Assembly: GCA_012511175.1 (NCBI GenBank)
Contig: JAAZGO010000004.1
Span: 1-64,000, forward strand
Origin: Fastidiosipila sp.
GTDB taxonomy: Bacteria > Bacillota > Clostridia > Saccharofermentanales > DTU023
DNA length: 64,000 nt
Direction: 5' to 3'
How positions within the stretch are numbered: position 1 is the stretch's first letter; each line of letters starts with the position of its first letter. Positions 15,042 through 23,389 of this stretch are shown here, one piece after another. The notes under the pieces were generated by a model. It was not told where the DNA came from and did not search any database. It saw only the letters and a list, made by a program, of their open reading frames with translations. Position numbers and translations under genes: made by a program.

Positions 15042-17449
15042 CTCATTCTGAATTAGAACATTGCACCTATCAGGCACACGGCGACTACAAGTCTTCCTAC
15101 AAGCATGTCGGCCAGCCTTATGTCCGCAAGGATGCCGTTGAGAAGGTGACAGGCCAGGCGCGCTACGCCTTTGACCTGGAATTGCCCGGCATGCTCCACG
15201 CCAAGACCTTGCATTCACCCCACGCCCGGGCCCGGATCGTCTCCATCGACACCAGCCGGGCCAAGGCCCTGGTCGGCGTCAAGGCGGTCATCACCGGCGA
15301 AGACTCCGATATCACGGTAGGCCTCTACATGCAGGACAAACTGGCCATCGCCACCGGCGAGACCCGCTATCAGGGCGAGGTGGTTGCGGCTGTCACGGCG
15401 ACTACGGAAGCCATCGCGGAAAAGGCCATCTCCCTGATCGAAGTCGAATACGAGGTCCTGGAACCGGTCCGCAACCTGGACGACGCCCTGGAGGCCAAAA
15501 CCCTGGTCCACGAGGACATCGCCGAAATCAAGCACGTGGAAGGCGTTTTCTTCCCCCAGCCCGACTCCAATATCGCCAGCTTGAACAAGAGCCGCAAAGG
15601 CGACCTGGACAAGGGCATGGCGGAGGCTGATCTGGTGGTCGAGAACGAATTCACCCTGCCTGCGGTGGCCCATGTCCCGCTCGAAACCCACGTCTCCATT
15701 GTCCAGGCTGATCCCTACTCCAACCGGATCCGCATCTGGTCCTCGGCCCAGTCGCCCTTCGCGCTCCGCCAGCTGATGGCCCACAGTTTCGGTGTCAAGG
15801 AATCGGACATTGAAGTCCACATCCCCTTCGTCGGCGGCGCCTTTGGCGGCAAGGCCGGCATCCACCTGGAACCTCTGGTCACCCTGCTCTCCAGAGCCAG
15901 CGGCGGGGCCCCCGTCAAGCTGCGCATGACCCGGGAACAGGAATTCAACTATCTGCCGACCCGGGCCGGCATGCGGGGCCGGATCAAGACAGGCGTCAAA
16001 AAGGATGGCACCATGGTGGCTTCCGATATCGTCTATGACTGGGACAGCGGCGCTTACGCCGACTACGGCGTCAACGTGGGCAAGACGGCCGTTTACGGCG
16101 GCCTGGGCCCCTATGACGTGGACAATGTCTCCATCGTCTCCAAGACCATCTACACCAATAAAGTCTTCAGCACCGCTTACCGCGGCTTCGGACACCTGGA
16201 AACCCTGTGGACCGTTGAGCGCCAGATGGACATCCTGTCCCAGAAACTGGGCATTGATCCCTATGAATTCCGCATGAAAAACATCCTGCGGCCGGGTTCC
16301 ACCACGGTTACCGGCGAACGGGTGACCCGCAGCACCGGCTGCCCGGCCGACTGCCTGTCGGCTGTGGTCAAGGAAATCGGCTGGACAGGCCGCAAGAGCG
16401 AGGAAGAGCGGGCCCGCGAGTGGAAGACCGGCAAGGTCCGCGGCAAGGGCTTCGCCATGATCCAGAAGGCGCCCGCCATGCCGCCCAACACGGCCACCGC
16501 CGTGGTCATGCAGATGGCCGGCGACGGGCATGTCAAGATCATGATCGGCGCCATCGACTACGGCCAGGGCGCCCTGACCTCCATTGCCCAGATCGCGGCC
16601 CAGGAGCTGGATCTGCCCATGGACATGATCGAGGTCATCAAGGAAACCAATACCGAGACCAACCCCTACGACTGGAACACGGTGGCTTCCAAGTACACCT
16701 TCATGGGCGGCAATGCCACTATCCAGGCCAGCCGCAGGATGCTGGACCAGATGAAGGACATCGCCGGCCAGGCCCTGCGCTGCTCGCCTGAGGTCCTGAC
16801 CCACGGGGACGGCTACATCTACAACAAGCACCGGCCTGAGCGGCGGATTGCCTACAAGGACATGGCCCTGGGCTATGCCTACCCCGACGGCAATGGCATC
16901 GGCGGTCCCCTGATCGCCCACGGCATCTGCATGGCGGACGGGCTGACCAACCTGGATCCCGAAACCGGGCAGGGCCTGCCGGCCCTTGCCTGGACCTTCG
17001 GCGCCCATGCCGTCGACATCGAAGTCGACGTGGAGTCGGGCGACATCACGGTCCTGAAAGTGGCCTCCGCCTTCGACCTGGGCCAGGTCATCAACGAACG
17101 CATGGTCTACGGCCAGGTCATGGGCGGCGTCATGCAAGGCATCGGCTCGGCCATTTTGGAAGGCTACAAGTTCAGCGATGACAATGTACTCCTGAACCCT
17201 TCCTTCACCGACAACAAGATCCCCACCTTCAAGGATATGCCGGTCGAAGTGGTTCCCATCTACATCGAGAACCCGCAGCTCAACGGCCCCTACGGCGCCA
17301 GAGGTGTTGCGGAGCACACCATGATTTCCATCCCGTCGGCCATCGGCAACGCCCTTTACGACGCCCTGGGAATCAATTTCTACCACCTGCCCCTGACGCC
17401 TGAAAACGTTGCTTTGGGCATCGCCAGCGGCAAAAAAGACGTCAAGTAA
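15038..17449 (+). CDS. Molybdenum hydroxylase molybdopterin-binding subunit (XDH/CoxL family)
   Basis: This 803-residue catalytic subunit contains GGAFGGK near residue 266, the TAYRGFG active-site loop with Arg382, and a C-terminal GARGVAE motif with the likely general base Glu759. These match xanthine-dehydrogenase-type enzymes that hydroxylate a ring carbon using water. After RGFG the sequence is HLE instead of the usual GPQ, so the substrate pocket probably differs from true xanthine dehydrogenase. The operon has no XdhC-type maturation gene. Given the neighbouring uracil permease and malonate genes, uracil or another pyrimidine is a candidate substrate; xanthine, hypoxanthine and nicotinate remain possible. 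Confidence 0.9.
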   Translation: MTHSELEHCTYQAHGDYKSSYKHVGQPYVRKDAVEKVTGQARYAFDLELPGMLHAKTLHSPHARARIVSIDTSRAKALVGVKAVITGEDSDITVGLYMQDKLAIATGETRYQGEVVAAVTATTEAIAEKAISLIEVEYEVLEPVRNLDDALEAKTLVHEDIAEIKHVEGVFFPQPDSNIASLNKSRKGDLDKGMAEADLVVENEFTLPAVAHVPLETHVSIVQADPYSNRIRIWSSAQSPFALRQLMAHSFGVKESDIEVHIPFVGGAFGGKAGIHLEPLVTLLSRASGGAPVKLRMTREQEFNYLPTRAGMRGRIKTGVKKDGTMVASDIVYDWDSGAYADYGVNVGKTAVYGGLGPYDVDNVSIVSKTIYTNKVFSTAYRGFGHLETLWTVERQMDILSQKLGIDPYEFRMKNILRPGSTTVTGERVTRSTGCPADCLSAVVKEIGWTGRKSEEERAREWKTGKVRGKGFAMIQKAPAMPPNTATAVVMQMAGDGHVKIMIGAIDYGQGALTSIAQIAAQELDLPMDMIEVIKETNTETNPYDWNTVASKYTFMGGNATIQASRRMLDQMKDIAGQALRCSPEVLTHGDGYIYNKHRPERRIAYKDMALGYAYPDGNGIGGPLIAHGICMADGLTNLDPETGQGLPALAWTFGAHAVDIEVDVESGDITVLKVASAFDLGQVINERMVYGQVMGGVMQGIGSAILEGYKFSDDNVLLNPSFTDNKIPTFKDMPVEVVPIYIENPQLNGPYGARGVAEHTMISIPSAIGNALYDALGINFYHLPLTPENVALGIASGKKDVK

Positions 17450-17487
17450 CGAGATCGTCCGGCCGGACGGGCCGGACAGGACACAGG

Positions 17488-17519
17488 AAATCCGCTCCCT
17501 GACCGGGGGCGGATTTTTT
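17488..17519 (+). terminator. Rho-independent terminator after the Mo-hydroxylase operon
   Basis: AAATCCGC (17488-17495) pairs with GCGGATTT (17509-17516) and is followed by a T run. It also overlaps the end of the convergent bioY gene and can work in both directions. Confidence 0.8.
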
Positions 17520-18033
17520 ATGTCTCCAGCAAGGGGCGGATCCGGCCAGCCATCAGGAGGGCCAGGCCGGCCTTGATCAGATCACCTGGCAGGAAGACCA
17601 GCATGCCTGTCTTCAAGAGCCAGACCGGGTCAATCGAATTCATGCCGCCGGCGACATGAAGGATGACCGCCAGGTAGGGCAGGCCGATGAGATAAAGGAG
17701 CAGGGAAGCCGCCGTCACATGGATGAGGCCGGCCGCAGTCCCCGGCCCCCGCCGCTTCGTCAGCCAGGCAAGCAGGGCCGCTGACGGGATAAAGGCCAGG
17801 ACGAAACCAAAGGATGGCGCCAGGAAAAGGCCGGTGCCGCCCAGGAGCAGCTTGAGGATGAGGTGCAGGCACATGGCGTAAAAGGCCTGGGCCGGAGTCA
17901 GCAAAAGACCAGCCAGCAGGACTGCCAGGGTCTGCAGGGTCACAGGGAGCGGGCCCGCCGGGAGGCGGATCAGGCCGGCGGCAAAGGTGACAACGGCCAT
18001 GAGGGAAATCCGCGTGAGGGCGCGGCTGGTCAT
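17518..18033 (-). CDS. bioY: Biotin transporter BioY (ECF S component)
   Basis: This 171-residue integral membrane protein has about six hydrophobic segments and BioY signatures: PLPVTLQTLAVLLAG near residue 28 and APSFGFVLAFIPSA in the middle. BioY binds and imports biotin, with or without the shared ECF energizing module, which is not in this window. Its start overlaps the end of birA by four bases, so the two are co-translated. Uptake of biotin fits the biotin-dependent decarboxylase encoded 3 kb away. Confidence 0.92.
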   Translation of the reverse strand: MTSRALTRISLMAVVTFAAGLIRLPAGPLPVTLQTLAVLLAGLLLTPAQAFYAMCLHLILKLLLGGTGLFLAPSFGFVLAFIPSAALLAWLTKRRGPGTAAGLIHVTAASLLLYLIGLPYLAVILHVAGGMNSIDPVWLLKTGMLVFLPGDLIKAGLALLMAGRIRPLLET

Positions 18034-18977
18034 AGGAGAATGGAAACCTCCCCCGTCGCCAGTGACCGTACCTGACCCCCTTCCCGGTAAAGCAGGGCGC
18101 CTTCATCGGAGATGGCGTGGGGAATAATGATTTGGCCCGTATCCAGCCTGACCTTGTGGCCCAGAATGAAGCAGCGGTCCCGGTAAAAATCCAGCCAGGA
18201 ACGGTCGGGCAGCTGCTGGATCAATTGGCCCTGCTCGTTGGCAATCAGGGCGATCAGGCGGTTCCTGTCCACCCTGGCCCCCGCTTGCAGGAGCGGGCCC
18301 GCCGTCCGGCTGAGACGGCCGGGATAGCCGCCCTCCGGTTCCGTCAGGTTGAGGCCGATCCCCGTCACAAGTGAGGTGGTAAGCCCCGACTCAAGGCCGG
18401 TGACGGCCTCCGTCAGGATGCCGCCTATCTTCTTTCCCTGCCAGTAAAGATCGTTGACCCACTTGATCCCCGCTTGGACCTCCAGCTCACGCTCCAGAAC
18501 CCGGGCAACCGCGACGGCTGCCATGGTGGTGACGAGGACCGGGGGTTCCTCCCGTTCCCAGGCCATGGCCATCGAAAAATAAAGGCCTGATCCGGGCGGA
18601 GAAAAAAAAGACCGGCCCCTTCTGCCGCGGCCCGCCGTCTGTGAATTGGCGGCAAGGATCAGCTTTCCCCTCCCGGTCAGCATGCCCTTGGCCAGGGTGT
18701 TGGTGGAAGTCAATGCTTCCCGGACACGGATGTCCGCCCCCTCCCACCAGCCCGAGAGCCGGCTCCCGATGGCCGGCGCTGAAAGCCGGTCCGTTTCGCC
18801 AAGCAGGGTATAGCCCTGGTTTGGCACCCCCTGGATGTCAAAGCCCTGATCCCTCAGTGATTGGACGGCTTTCCAGACGGCAGCCCGGGTCAGGCCCAGC
18901 CGGGAGGCCATCCGGCCGCCCGAAACCGGCCCCGCTCCTTCCCGCAGCATTTTCAATATCCCGGCCGCTGTGCGCAC
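18030..18977 (-). CDS. birA: Bifunctional biotin ligase / biotin repressor BirA
   Basis: This 315-residue protein has an N-terminal winged helix (MASRLGLTRAAVWKAVQSLR) at about residues 18-45, the ligase core with QTAGRGRRGRSFFSPPGSG, KWVNDLYWQGKKIGGIL, and a small C-terminal SH3-like domain. It attaches biotin to carrier lysines and, with biotinyl-AMP, represses transcription. The GTG at 18977 is chosen because AAGGAGG precedes it; the longer frame starts inside the promoter. A matching operator lies on its own promoter. Its expected client is Lys90 of the carrier protein at 22641-23024. Confidence 0.92.
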   Translation of the reverse strand: MRTAAGILKMLREGAGPVSGGRMASRLGLTRAAVWKAVQSLRDQGFDIQGVPNQGYTLLGETDRLSAPAIGSRLSGWWEGADIRVREALTSTNTLAKGMLTGRGKLILAANSQTAGRGRRGRSFFSPPGSGLYFSMAMAWEREEPPVLVTTMAAVAVARVLERELEVQAGIKWVNDLYWQGKKIGGILTEAVTGLESGLTTSLVTGIGLNLTEPEGGYPGRLSRTAGPLLQAGARVDRNRLIALIANEQGQLIQQLPDRSWLDFYRDRCFILGHKVRLDTGQIIIPHAISDEGALLYREGGQVRSLATGEVSILL

Positions 18978-19004
18978 CTTGTCTCCTCCTTGTGGTTCCC
19001 GGCC

Positions 19005-19056
19005 ATTATGGTAGGCCCGGTCCGGATTGTCAACCAGTTTGATTTGATGTTTACAT
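19005..19056. promoter_or_regulatory. birA promoter with BirA operator, shared with the divergent lysR gene
   Basis: On the minus strand TTGACA (19033-19028) and CATAAT (19010-19005) are 17 bp apart. An inverted repeat TTGTCAAC (19027-19034) N14 GTTTACAT (19049-19056) matches the Bacillota BirA box pattern. Its left half covers the birA -35. Its right half touches a possible plus-strand promoter for lysR (TTTACA 19050-19055, TATAGT 19071-19076, 15 bp spacer). Confidence 0.72.
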
Positions 19057-19112
19057 TCCTGTCCGCCCTTTATAGTATCCTTTAAAAAACAGGGACAGGG
19101 AGGGCGGGCCCC

Positions 19113-20048
19113 ATGACCTTTCACCAGCTCAATCTCTTCCGGCATGTGGTCGACTTCGGCAGCATCACCCGGGCCAGCAGCCATCTGGGCATCCCCCAAC
19201 CTGCCGTAACCCGGGCCGTGCGCTCACTGGAGCAGGAACTGGGAGTATCCTTGCTGGACCGCACCGGCCGGGGCATCCGGGTCAATGAAAACGGCCGCCT
19301 TCTCTACGACTACGCCAGGCAGGTACTCCGGCTCACGGCCAGTCTGGAAACAGCCATGACCGAACGAAAGGTGCGGGAGGAAACCACTGTTTCCATTCTG
19401 GTGGAGGCAGCCTCCCACCTCTTCCCCTCCATCTGCACTGCCTTCGCCCAAAAGTTCAGCGACGCCAAATTCCGGGCCCTCCACCAGGACGCGCCGGATG
19501 AGGCGGACCTGCCTGACTATCCCCTGCGCCTCTACTCTTCCAGGGAAGGGCCGGACAGGACCGGCAGCCTGGTTCTGGCCGAGGAGGAGATCCTGCTGGC
19601 TGTCCAGCCGGATGGCCCTTTTGGCCAGCGGGACCGGATCGCCCTGGCTGAGGTCAGTGGCATGGGCTTTGTCAGCCTCTTCAAGACCCGCGGCCTGCGC
19701 CGGATCACGGACTATTACTGCCAGCTGGCCGGTTTTGAGCCCCAGGTCATTTTTGAAACAGACAATACCTCAACGGTCATGCGCTACGTCAGTTCAGGCC
19801 ACGGCATTGCCTTCATCCCCGCCCTGACCTGGCCCAGAGAGAGGGAGGACGGCACCAGGGTCCACCTGCTCTCCATCACCGAGCCCCTTTGCAGGCGCTT
19901 CATCAAGCTGGCCGTGGCGGACGGCCGGCTCAATCCTTACGAAAAACATTTCAGGGATTTCCTGGTTGACTACTTCCTTGAGCAAGCCTCCAGAGACGGG
20001 CAGGACGAGGGCGGACGCCTCAGCCCCGACACGCGCTCGAAAGCGTAG
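19113..20048 (+). CDS. LysR-family transcriptional regulator
   Basis: This 311-residue regulator has the LysR winged helix at residues 1-60 (MTFHQLNLFRHVVDFGSITRAS; LGIPQPAVTRAVRSLEQELG) and a substrate-binding domain after about residue 90. GGAGG precedes the ATG. It is divergent from birA and convergent with the malonate-decarboxylase/amidase operon; the two overlap by 79 bp at their 3' ends. In Klebsiella the malonate decarboxylase genes are also controlled by a LysR protein (MdcR), so control of the neighbouring operon is the likely role (inference). Confidence 0.9.
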   Translation: MTFHQLNLFRHVVDFGSITRASSHLGIPQPAVTRAVRSLEQELGVSLLDRTGRGIRVNENGRLLYDYARQVLRLTASLETAMTERKVREETTVSILVEAASHLFPSICTAFAQKFSDAKFRALHQDAPDEADLPDYPLRLYSSREGPDRTGSLVLAEEEILLAVQPDGPFGQRDRIALAEVSGMGFVSLFKTRGLRRITDYYCQLAGFEPQVIFETDNTSTVMRYVSSGHGIAFIPALTWPREREDGTRVHLLSITEPLCRRFIKLAVADGRLNPYEKHFRDFLVDYFLEQASRDGQDEGGRLSPDTRSKA

Positions 20049-21463
20049 GCCATCCCGATCAGGGCCGGCTCACTGTAAGGGGGCCCCGCCATCTCCATGC
20101 CAACCGGCACGCCCAGGGGGGCGGAGGGGTCGGGAGCAAACCCCGCGGGCACCGCGATCGAGGGGAAACCCGTCGCTGAGCACAGGACTCCATTGCGCTG
20201 TTTCTGGCTCCCGCCCGTCTTGCAGACCAGCTGCTGCTGGTGAGGATAGATGAGGGCATCCAGCTCATGGCCGGCCATGATCTTCATGATCTGTGTCCCA
20301 AGGGCCAGCTGGCGGAGCCTTTTCTCGTTGTAGCGGGGCGTTCCGGGCGCAAGTTCCATGGCTGTCTTCAGGTTGTCCCCGATCCCCGGATGAAACTTGC
20401 CGCTGTCCATGATCTCCCGGACCGAACTGACGGGCGGCTGCGGCCGGGCATGGGCCAGGAAGGCGTCCAGGTGGCTGCGCAAGTCATCCAGGTGGACACT
20501 GACCTCCCGGATCATCCAGTCGGAATCCAGCCGATCTTCAATGTCGATCAGGGTGGCGCCGCCCGCTTCAAGCAGGCCCATGGCTTCCTCCATGACCCGG
20601 TTGACCGGTTGGTTGATTTTTTCCCTGCCAAAAAAACTTGTGAGGACGCCCAGCCGTTTTCCCCTCAGGCCCTCTTCATTCAGAAAAGACAGGTAGCTTT
20701 CCGGGATCCGGCCCCGGCTCCAGGCCGTGGCCTCATCATCCGGGTCGTAGCCCGCCATGACCTCCAGGGTGCGGACGCAATCCTCCACCGTCCGGCAAAG
20801 GGGCCCGGCGGTATCCTGGGTCAGGCTGTACGGGACGATGCCCGACCGGCTGACCAGGCCGACGGTGGGCCGGATGCCCACCAGATTACAGGCCGAGGCG
20901 GGGCTGCGGATGGAGTTGATGGTATCGGTTCCGATACCGATGATGCCGAAATTGCAGGCAATGGCCGCGCCGGTTCCCCCGGATGAGCCGCCCGGCGTCC
21001 GGGTCAGGTCATAGGGGTTGAGGGTCTGGCCCAGCATGGAGCTGAGGGTTTCCCCCCAGATGGCGAATTCATGGAGGTTGGTCTTGGCCAGGATCAGGGC
21101 GCCGGCCGACCGCAGCCGCTTGGTGATGAAGGCATCCTCTTGCGGGATCCAGCCTTCCAGCGACCTGGAGCCGGCCGTGGTCGGCATGTCCCGGGTGTTG
21201 ACGTTGTCCTTGAGCAGGACCGGGATGCCATGAAGGGGCCCCTTGAAGCCCCCGGTCTCATCATGGAGGCGGTCCAGCTCCCGGGCCTCTTCCAGGGCCC
21301 GGGGATTGACCAGAATAATGGAGTTGATGGCAGGCCCCTGCCGGTCATAGGCCGCAATCCGGTCCAGGAAGGCCTCTGCCAGTTTTTCAGCCGTCAGCCT
21401 CTTGTCCCGGAAGGCCTGGTGGACCTCCCTGATTGTCAATTCCAAAAAATCAAAGTCCGGCAT
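19970..21463 (-). CDS. Amidase signature enzyme, candidate malonamidase
   Basis: This 497-residue cytoplasmic hydrolase has the amidase signature: Lys85 in VLLKDNVNT, cis-Ser160 in TPGGSSGG, and nucleophile Ser184 in GTDTINSIRSPAS. It follows the decarboxylase beta-subunit gene by 12 bp with AAAGGAGG just before the ATG, so it is the last gene of the malonate operon. Malonamidase E2 of Bradyrhizobium is in this family and releases malonate from malonamate; the operon context supports that role here, but other amides or ureidomalonate itself are possible. The 3' end overlaps the convergent lysR gene by 79 bp. Confidence 0.85.
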   Translation of the reverse strand: MPDFDFLELTIREVHQAFRDKRLTAEKLAEAFLDRIAAYDRQGPAINSIILVNPRALEEARELDRLHDETGGFKGPLHGIPVLLKDNVNTRDMPTTAGSRSLEGWIPQEDAFITKRLRSAGALILAKTNLHEFAIWGETLSSMLGQTLNPYDLTRTPGGSSGGTGAAIACNFGIIGIGTDTINSIRSPASACNLVGIRPTVGLVSRSGIVPYSLTQDTAGPLCRTVEDCVRTLEVMAGYDPDDEATAWSRGRIPESYLSFLNEEGLRGKRLGVLTSFFGREKINQPVNRVMEEAMGLLEAGGATLIDIEDRLDSDWMIREVSVHLDDLRSHLDAFLAHARPQPPVSSVREIMDSGKFHPGIGDNLKTAMELAPGTPRYNEKRLRQLALGTQIMKIMAGHELDALIYPHQQQLVCKTGGSQKQRNGVLCSATGFPSIAVPAGFAPDPSAPLGVPVGMEMAGPPYSEPALIGMAYAFERVSGLRRPPSSCPSLEACSRK

Positions 21464-21475
21464 GACAAGCCTCCT

Positions 21476-22639
21476 TTAGCCAAAGAAGCTGAGCAAAAGG
21501 CCGGCTGCCACAGCTGAGCCGATGACCCCCGCCACATTGGGGCCCATGGCATGCATGAGCAGGAAATTGGAAGGATTGTATTTCTGTCCCTCCTTTTGGA
21601 CCACCCGGGCCGCCATGGGAACCGCTGAGACTCCGGCCGCCCCGATCAGAGGATTGATTTTGCCCCGGGACAGGACGTACATGAGCTTGCCCAAAAGCAC
21701 CCCGCCCGCCGTTCCGAAGGCAAAGGCGGCCAGGCCCAGGCCGATGATTTTCAGGGTGCCCGGCGTCAGGAAGACCTCAGCTGACGCCGTGGCCCCCACG
21801 GATACCCCCAGCAGGATGGAGACGATGTACATGAGCGAATCCTTGATGGCGTTGACCAGGAGGGGCACCTTGCCCGACTCTTTCAGCAGGTTGCCGAACA
21901 TGAGCATGCCGATCAGGGCGCCTGCCGATGGCAAAAGGACGATGGTGAAAATGGTGACCACCACCGGGAAGAGGATCTTTTCCTGCTGCGAGACCTCCCG
22001 CAGCTGCTCCATTTTGACCTCCCGCTCCTTTTGTGTGGTCAGAAGCTTCATGATGGGGGGCTGGATAATGGGCACCAGGGCCATGTAGGAATAGGCGGCA
22101 ATGGCGATGGGGCCCAGAAGCTCCGGCGCCAGCCTGCTGGTCAAAAAGAGGGCCGTCGGCCCGTCAGCGCCTCCAACAATACCGATGGAGGCGGCCTGTT
22201 TGGCAGAAAAATCCAGAGCCAGGGCCCCCAAAAAGGTGGCGAAAATGCCAAGCTGGGCGGCCGCGCCCAGCAGAAGGCTCTTGGGGTTGGCGATCAGGGG
22301 GCCGAAATCCGTCCCGGCTCCGATGCAAAGAAAGATCAGGGGCGGGTAAATCCCCAGGGCCGTCCCCTGGTAAAGATAGTAAAGCAGGCCGCCCGGCTGG
22401 GTCCCCAGGGGACCGTCCATCATGCCGGTCAGGGGCAGATTGACCAGCAGCATGCCGAAGGCGATGGGAATCAAAAGGTAGGGCTCATAGCCTTTTTTGA
22501 CCGCCAGGTAGATAAAAAGGCAGGCGATGCCGATCATGATCAGCTTGCCGGGCACCGGGACGCCGAAGAGTTCCGTGTCAAGGCGGAAGAGTTCGGTCAC
22601 CCCGCTGTGCTCGAGGAAGTCCAGGAGGATTTTCAGCAT
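21476..22639 (-). CDS. mmdB: Na+-translocating decarboxylase beta subunit (OadB/MmdB/GcdB family)
   Basis: This 387-residue polytopic membrane protein has the family's signatures GGLLYYLYQGTALGIYPPLI, IGIVGGADGPTALFLTSRLAP and SAVPMAARVVQKEGQKYNPSNF. It decarboxylates carboxybiotin and couples that to Na+ export. The ATG at 22639 is chosen over the frame start at 22726, because AGGAG lies upstream and it begins directly after the biotin-carrier stop. Together with the carboxyltransferase, the single-helix subunit and the carrier it makes a complete decarboxylase complex. Confidence 0.92.
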   Translation of the reverse strand: MLKILLDFLEHSGVTELFRLDTELFGVPVPGKLIMIGIACLFIYLAVKKGYEPYLLIPIAFGMLLVNLPLTGMMDGPLGTQPGGLLYYLYQGTALGIYPPLIFLCIGAGTDFGPLIANPKSLLLGAAAQLGIFATFLGALALDFSAKQAASIGIVGGADGPTALFLTSRLAPELLGPIAIAAYSYMALVPIIQPPIMKLLTTQKEREVKMEQLREVSQQEKILFPVVVTIFTIVLLPSAGALIGMLMFGNLLKESGKVPLLVNAIKDSLMYIVSILLGVSVGATASAEVFLTPGTLKIIGLGLAAFAFGTAGGVLLGKLMYVLSRGKINPLIGAAGVSAVPMAARVVQKEGQKYNPSNFLLMHAMGPNVAGVIGSAVAAGLLLSFFG

Positions 22640-22640
22640 G

Positions 22641-23024
22641 TCAGGACTCCTGGCTGAAAGAAATGAGCGGGTCGCCCGCGGCGACCACATCGCCCTTGCT
22701 GACATGGATCCTGTCAATGACGGCATCCCCGGGCGCCAGGATTTCGTTTTCCATTTTCATGGCTTCGATGATCAGCAGGGTCTGGCCGGCCTTGACCTCC
22801 TGGCCCGCCTTGACGGCAAGTTCCAGCACGGTGCCCTGGAGGGGGGCCTTGAGGTCCTGGCCATCAGCCCGGGCCGCGGGCGCTGCCGGGGCCGCCGGGG
22901 GTGCCGGGACTGCGGGCCGCGGGTTTTTGGAAGTCAGAGGCTCCGGGGCCTCTTCGCCGATCTCCTCGACCTCGACCAGGTAGGCCTGGCCGTCAACGAC
23001 AACACGGAATTTCTTGACTGACAT
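22641..23024 (-). CDS. Biotin carboxyl carrier protein of the decarboxylase
   Basis: This 127-residue protein has an N-terminal region, an Ala/Pro-rich hinge at about residues 38-51, and a biotinyl domain containing EAMKMENEI with Lys90 as the biotinylation site. The layout matches the gamma subunit of methylmalonyl-CoA and glutaconyl-CoA decarboxylases. Carboxybiotin formed at the carboxyltransferase is carried by the flexible hinge to the membrane beta subunit. It ends one base before the beta-subunit ATG. Confidence 0.92.
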   Translation of the reverse strand: MSVKKFRVVVDGQAYLVEVEEIGEEAPEPLTSKNPRPAVPAPPAAPAAPAARADGQDLKAPLQGTVLELAVKAGQEVKAGQTLLIIEAMKMENEILAPGDAVIDRIHVSKGDVVAAGDPLISFSQES

Positions 23025-23039
23025 GGATGGAGTTCCTTT

Positions 23040-23378
23040 CTATTGGGGGCGCCTTAAGCCGTCCTGCAATCCCGCTGTTTCCCAGCCGGACAACCCGCCT
23101 GCCGGGCGCCTGATTTTTCGGATGACCAGGCGGCTGCCCTCCGCCGCGTAAGCGGAAAGGGCTCCCGTAATCAGGGCAAGGGTCCTGGCGTCCAGTTGGG
23201 AACCGGTGTTCTCCGCCTCCGGGCTGCCCGACCTTTCGGGCTCTTTTTCTTTTTTCCTGGTAACAAAAGCCGTGGCATCGATCAGGTAGGAGATGATCAG
23301 GAGGACGGCAAAGACGATCAGCATGCTGAAAAGTGAAACGAGGAGGCCGTTGGCAAAAGAGAGATGATTGAAGTCCAT
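23040..23378 (-). CDS. Decarboxylase delta/gamma subunit (OadG/MmdD-like)
   Basis: This 112-residue protein has one N-terminal transmembrane helix (NGLLVSLFSMLIVFAVLLII) followed by a charged linker and a C-terminal tail (LITGALSAYAAEG), the usual plan of the small assembly subunit that holds carboxyltransferase and beta subunit together. A TTG at 23393 overlaps the carboxyltransferase stop, but the ATG at 23378 has GAGGAG seven bases upstream and is preferred. Confidence 0.8.
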   Translation of the reverse strand: MDFNHLSFANGLLVSLFSMLIVFAVLLIISYLIDATAFVTRKKEKEPERSGSPEAENTGSQLDARTLALITGALSAYAAEGSRLVIRKIRRPAGGLSGWETAGLQDGLRRPQ

Positions 23379-23389
23379 GGCTGCGCTCC

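Noticed and set aside
15215-17386. Long minus-strand frame (723 codons) opposite the Mo-hydroxylase large subunit
   Set aside because: It is a mirror of a GC-rich coding region, has no family motif or ribosome binding site, and the plus-strand gene is unmistakable.
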